Made by a program: the position numbers and the translations under genes. From Bacteroidales bacterium (GTDB taxonomy: Bacteria > Bacteroidota > Bacteroidia > Bacteroidales > WCHB1-69), in the NCBI GenBank assembly GCA_016285615.1, contig JAEERB010000085.1, positions 1 to 10,190 on the forward strand: a DNA stretch of 10,190 bases. Reading direction: 5' to 3'. The notes beneath the pieces were generated by a model. That model saw only the letters and a program-made list of their open reading frames with translations. It did no database searches and had not been told where the DNA came from. Shown one piece after another: positions 7,471-10,190 of the stretch (positions are counted from its first letter, which is position 1; each line of letters starts with the position of its first letter).

Positions 7471-8934
7471 ATGAAAATGATGATGAATAAAATAAGGAGA
7501 TACTGTCTGTTCCTGCTGGTTGCGTTGAGTGTGGCCGCATGTCACCATGATCCCGATGAGACGGGTGCACGCTTGTCGTTCTCCTCATCGCGTGTCACTT
7601 TTGATACGGTTTTTACCACGGTAGGTTCTGTGACGAAGTATTTTATGGTCTATAATAACACTGCGACTGACATTACCACGGACATCCTGCTGGCTGGTGG
7701 TCCCACCTCCAATTTCAGCATCAATGTGGATGGCAAGGCCGGCGCCGCGTTCTCGAAAGTGGTGGTGCCCGCACACGACAGCCTCTTTGTGCATGTGAAG
7801 GTCAATGTGGACCCTGGCAATCAGAACACGCCGTTTTTGATTACCGATTCGGTGGTTTTCTTGGTCAATGGGCGTCAGCAGGATGTGGACTTGCTGGCTT
7901 ACGGCCAGGATGCCCATTTTATTGTGGCCGACCATGGACTGTCGGGTTCGCTGCCTTATAAGGTGGTGGCTGCAGAGCACGAGGTGACACACTGGACCAA
8001 CGATAAACCCTATGTCATTTACGGCTGGGCGGCAGTCGATTCGCTGGGCACGCTCATCATCGACCCGGGGACACAAATCTATTTCCACGCAGGCGCGGGA
8101 TTGTGGGTTTATCGCTACGGCAATATCCAGGTGAACGGCACGGCCGATGCACCAGTGCTTTTCCGCGGCGACCGCAGAGAAAAGTGGTACGACACCGACT
8201 ATGCCCAATGGAGCCGCATTTGGATTAATGAAGGCACACAAGACAATGTGATCAATTATGCCGTTATCACCAATGCGTATGTGGGTGTTCAAGTGGAGAG
8301 CATGGAAGAGTATCTTGGCAATAAAACATTGATTAATAATTCGATAATTCAAAATACGGGTAACTCGGGCGTGATTGCCCGCGGCACCAAAGTGAATATG
8401 ACCAACTGTCAGATCAGCAATAACGGAGCCTGCTGTGCCCAGTTGGAAATAGGGGAGTACAATCTCACGCACCTGACGATGGTAAGCTACTTCTCGCAGC
8501 AGGCACGTAAATATCCCGCCGTGTATGTTGCCAATGCTTACAACACCTATGATAACAGCGGCAAGGAAGTCTCGATTGTGGGCAACACATCGCTGTCGGT
8601 TGTCAACTCCATTGGCTACGGCAATCAGAAAAACGAAGTGGTCATTGTGGACAAGAGTAGCCAATCGCTGCCATTGCAGATGAATGTCTCGTTCGAGAAC
8701 TGCCTTTTCCGATTGGAAGAACAGGGCAGTTGTTTGGATAAATATCGCAGTCAATTTGTTAATTGCCAATTTAATACGGGTACAGGATTCGTTAGTAATG
8801 ACAAGCAGGACTTTAACCTCAAACAAGGCTCTCCCGCTATTGATGCTGGTAAAGTCACTGATGTGCTGATAGACTTGCGTGGTCGCACCCGCACGATGCC
8901 GCCAGACATAGGCGCATACGAGTATCAGGAATAA
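7471..8934 (+). CDS. Outer-membrane lipoprotein with Ig-like and right-handed beta-helix domains
   Basis: A 487-aa predicted lipoprotein. A basic, hydrophobic signal peptide ends in the lipobox VAAC, with Cys24 as the lipid site. The residues after it (HHDPDE) are acidic, resembling the surface-export signal of Bacteroidota lipoproteins, so a cell-surface location is plausible. Residues ~33-145 form a beta-rich Ig/ASH-like region (DTVFTTVGSVTKYFMVYN, then a VVPAHDSLFVHVKV segment). Residues ~180-445 look like a right-handed parallel beta-helix: short Asn/Gly-rich turns between repeated beta strands (NGTADAPVLFRG, NYAVITNAYVGVQV, NNSIIQNTGNSGVIA, MTNCQISNNGA). The end, GSPAIDAG through DLRGRTR to PDIGAYEYQE (453-487), is the closing motif common in polymorphic-outer-membrane-like and 'choice-of-anchor Q' proteins. 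No catalytic residues can be named; adhesion or glycan binding is a guess. ATG codons at residues 1, 3, 4 and 5 make the exact start uncertain by a few residues. Confidence 0.9.
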   Translation: MKMMMNKIRRYCLFLLVALSVAACHHDPDETGARLSFSSSRVTFDTVFTTVGSVTKYFMVYNNTATDITTDILLAGGPTSNFSINVDGKAGAAFSKVVVPAHDSLFVHVKVNVDPGNQNTPFLITDSVVFLVNGRQQDVDLLAYGQDAHFIVADHGLSGSLPYKVVAAEHEVTHWTNDKPYVIYGWAAVDSLGTLIIDPGTQIYFHAGAGLWVYRYGNIQVNGTADAPVLFRGDRREKWYDTDYAQWSRIWINEGTQDNVINYAVITNAYVGVQVESMEEYLGNKTLINNSIIQNTGNSGVIARGTKVNMTNCQISNNGACCAQLEIGEYNLTHLTMVSYFSQQARKYPAVYVANAYNTYDNSGKEVSIVGNTSLSVVNSIGYGNQKNEVVIVDKSSQSLPLQMNVSFENCLFRLEEQGSCLDKYRSQFVNCQFNTGTGFVSNDKQDFNLKQGSPAIDAGKVTDVLIDLRGRTRTMPPDIGAYEYQE

Positions 8935-8962
8935 ACTGAAAACTGAAAATTGAAAACTGAAA
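8935..8962 (+). repeat. Heptamer tandem repeat (ACTGAAA)
   Basis: Four exact-register 7-nt units begin at the base after the lipoprotein stop codon: ACTGAAA, ACTGAAA, ATTGAAA, ACTGAAA, followed by a partial AC. It shares the 7-nt period and the position just behind a stop codon with the GTGAGAA array at 6661-6694, but the unit differs. No function can be assigned. Confidence 0.88.
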
Positions 8963-8966
8963 ACGG

Positions 8967-9126
8967 GATTCCTTCGCACGCTTCACGTGCTCGGAATGAC
9001 GCCGATTCATTAGGATGTTTTGCGGCGGCAGTTTACATAATCGAATACGTAAGTTTTGGGTGCCGCCGCTAATTTTACCAACGAAGGAAATCGTCATTCC
9101 GAGGCTGCGTAGCAGCCGAAGGAATC
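8967..9126. repeat. REPIN-like element: two inverted hairpin repeats around a palindromic core
   Basis: Two 34-nt units face each other: 8967-9000 and the reverse complement of 9093-9126. Both have GATTCCTTC on the left and TCGGAATGAC on the right, identical in the two copies, but the inner 15 nt differ. Unit 1 has stem GCACG/CGTGC around CTTCA; unit 2 (reverse strand) has GGCTG/CAGCC around CTACG. Each unit also pairs ATTCC with GGAAT outside the inner stem. Between them, GCGGCGGCA (9022-9030) is inverted as TGCCGCCGC (9061-9069) around nearly the same centre, so the whole ~160 nt is an imperfect palindrome. This architecture fits a REP doublet or a small non-autonomous mobile element. No transposase or clear target-site duplication is visible, and neither hairpin has a following T-run, so an intrinsic terminator is less likely. 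Confidence 0.75.
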
Positions 9127-9211
9127 TCGAATGGTAATCCATTCCAACTTGTCTTTTAACACTTTTTCACAATATTATTTTTTTTAAATCCCTTTTTATA
9201 GAAAATTTGTG

Positions 9212-9219
9212 TATCTTTG
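9212..9219 (+). promoter_or_regulatory. Bacteroidota-type -7 element before the right-edge secreted protein
   Basis: TATCTTTG matches TAnnTTTG exactly and lies 64 nt before the ATG at 9284, giving an expected leader of about 55-60 nt that is A/T-rich and unstructured. The upstream region has T-runs (9178-9185 and 9193-9197) but no perfect TTTG at -33. The AT-rich leader and the T-ending codon preference of the gene behind it would fit strong expression, which is inference. Confidence 0.62.
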
Positions 9220-9283
9220 CGCTGCAAATTTTATGGAATATATTATTCTTAAAACCAATTAATAACTTAAAAATCAAAAAATT

Positions 9284-10190
9284 ATGAAAAAACTTTATTC
9301 TTTAATGTTGACTGTCCTGTTTGTTGGGCTGACATTCTTGGCTCAAGCACAGGATACAATCGTTGCATGGAGCTTTAACTTCGGAGACGTTACTTCTATT
9401 AGTGCTGCTTCTTTGACTGCTACCGATGGTATTGCAGCCAATAAGGGTGTGTCATTAGTCTCTACGAGTATGGGAACTACAAGTTTTGGATACACAGCAA
9501 GCAACAGTTCTATTTACACTAACAACTGGCATGCTCAAGCTGGTATGGAAAGATATTGGTTAATTGGCCCCATTAGTTTCGAAGGTTTCAATTCTGATAT
9601 GGAGATTCAATACCAAGCATGGGGAACTGCAACCGGTCCTAAGACTTTCAATTATGAAGTGAAGATTGGAAAAGATGGTGAATGGCAAACAGGTGGTTCA
9701 TACAATTTGACCACTACTAAAAAAACCGTTATTGGTCCTCTTAAATTGCCCCATGAGATGTTGGCAAATCAGAAAGAAGTTTATTTCAGACTCGTTGTAG
9801 CTAACAATACACCTATCTCTTCAGGTGATACAATTGCAGTTAACGGTAATTCTCGTTTGGCTGAAATCTATGTAACTGGAAAGGCTGGTGCTGTTACTGA
9901 AAAGACTGCAACTCCCGAATTTAACCCCGAAGCACGTACCTTTACAGATCCTTTTGATATGAAGATCTTCTGCAAGACTCCCGATGCTACTATTTATTAC
10001 ACTATGGATGGTACTACTCCTACTGATTCGACCGCGGAAAAATATGACGGCAACTTAATTCGTATCGATACCACCACTACTGTAAAGGCTTTCGCTGTAG
10101 CCGAAGGTATGGAACCTTCTGAAGTTGCCGAAGTTACTTATACTTATGTTGCTCCTGCCAAGCCTTCAGTACAATTCTTGAGCCTCAAAG
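9284..10190 (+). CDS. Secreted protein with jelly-roll-like N-terminus and chitobiase-C-like domain (3'-truncated)
   Basis: The frame is open from the ATG at 9284 to the window end (302 codons, no stop), so only the N-terminal part is seen. Residues 1-23 are a Sec signal peptide with likely cleavage at AQA|Q or just after (QAQ|D). Residues ~25-200 are a beta-rich, Asn/Thr/Gly-rich region (WSFNFGDV start, RYWLIGPISFEGF near 90-102, LAEIYVTGK at 192-200) resembling the jelly-roll or 'choice-of-anchor' modules of Bacteroidota surface proteins; no specific family is named. Residues ~208-288 match the chitobiase/beta-hexosaminidase C-terminal-like module: ATPEFNPE, ATIYYTMDGTTPT, TTTTVKAFAVAEG, then a closing VTYTY. 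Another domain seems to begin at about 291 (PAKPSVQF). Codons favour T-ending forms (GCT, GGT, ACT, GTT), unlike the GC-ending choice of the upstream genes. The missing C-terminus would show whether a T9SS sorting domain is present. The role is unknown; carbohydrate binding or surface structure is possible. Confidence 0.88.
   Translation, partial: MKKLYSLMLTVLFVGLTFLAQAQDTIVAWSFNFGDVTSISAASLTATDGIAANKGVSLVSTSMGTTSFGYTASNSSIYTNNWHAQAGMERYWLIGPISFEGFNSDMEIQYQAWGTATGPKTFNYEVKIGKDGEWQTGGSYNLTTTKKTVIGPLKLPHEMLANQKEVYFRLVVANNTPISSGDTIAVNGNSRLAEIYVTGKAGAVTEKTATPEFNPEARTFTDPFDMKIFCKTPDATIYYTMDGTTPTDSTAEKYDGNLIRIDTTTTVKAFAVAEGMEPSEVAEVTYTYVAPAKPSVQFLSLK

Larger units (their letters stand above)
8935..9283. 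other. Gene-free 349-nt stretch with repeats and a promoter
   Basis: No credible gene lies here. Left to right it holds a heptamer repeat directly after the lipoprotein stop (8935-8962), a REPIN-like pair of inverted hairpins with a GC-rich inverted repeat between them (8967-9126), an AT-rich run (9155-9210) and a promoter -7 box (9212-9219) with a leader of about 60 nt rich in A and T. Each is listed separately. Confidence 0.8.

Noticed and set aside
8935..8962. Short regular repeats as a CRISPR array
   Set aside because: The units are 7 nt and contiguous with no spacers, and no cas genes are nearby.
7585..8979. A 464-codon open frame on the minus strand opposite the lipoprotein gene
   Set aside because: It is antisense to a gene with a clear lipobox and a domain-like C-terminus. 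Its translation has no recognisable domain, is rich in His/Arg/Ile as mirror frames are, and its N-terminus is the translated heptamer repeat.
8976..8990. Hairpin after the lipoprotein gene as an ordinary intrinsic terminator
   Set aside because: The stem is only 5 bp plus an outer 5 bp, no T-run follows, and an inverted second copy lies 93 nt away; a repeat element explains it better.

Overview
The window reads as chromosomal DNA of a Bacteroidales-type member of the Bacteroidota. The evidence is a T9SS type A sorting domain on a secreted carboxypeptidase, two perfect copies of the Bacteroidota -7 promoter element TAnnTTTG, little Shine-Dalgarno signal, and secreted beta-rich proteins with a lipobox or an AQA-type signal peptide. 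No phage, plasmid, CRISPR, transposase, tRNA or rRNA gene is visible. The content is mostly housekeeping genes mixed with cell-surface protein genes.

Layout. (1) Positions 2-2300, plus strand: the C-terminal two thirds of dapA (lysine/diaminopimelate synthesis), followed after 4 nt by a secreted M14B-type zinc carboxypeptidase with a T9SS sorting domain. (2) Positions 2315-5570, minus strand: gyrA, followed by an overlapping small membrane-anchored protein that looks like a FAM151/menorin-type (DUF2181) member of the GDPD-like phosphodiesterase superfamily. This pair converges on the carboxypeptidase with only 14 nt between stop codons. (3) Positions 5571-5773: a divergent, AT-rich promoter region. 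(4) Positions 5774-8934, plus strand: a sugar-phosphate-type nucleotidyltransferase, truA, and a beta-helix lipoprotein 12 nt after truA. (5) Positions 8935-9283: a 349-nt gene-free stretch holding heptamer tandem repeats, a REPIN-like pair of inverted hairpins and a promoter. (6) Positions 9284 to the end: the start of a secreted protein with a chitobiase-C-like domain. It is visibly more AT-rich than the rest and runs off the window.

The genes do not form one pathway. dapA supplies DAP and lysine, gyrA and truA act in DNA topology and tRNA modification, and the nucleotidyltransferase probably makes an NDP-sugar or similar activated precursor. The carboxypeptidase, the lipoprotein and the last protein belong to the outer surface or secretome.

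I see no clear new defence or mobile system. The most interesting items are the REPIN-like element at 8967-9126, whose two hairpins keep their base pairing while the stem sequences differ; the menorin-like protein overlapping gyrA; and the compositionally distinct surface protein at the right edge.
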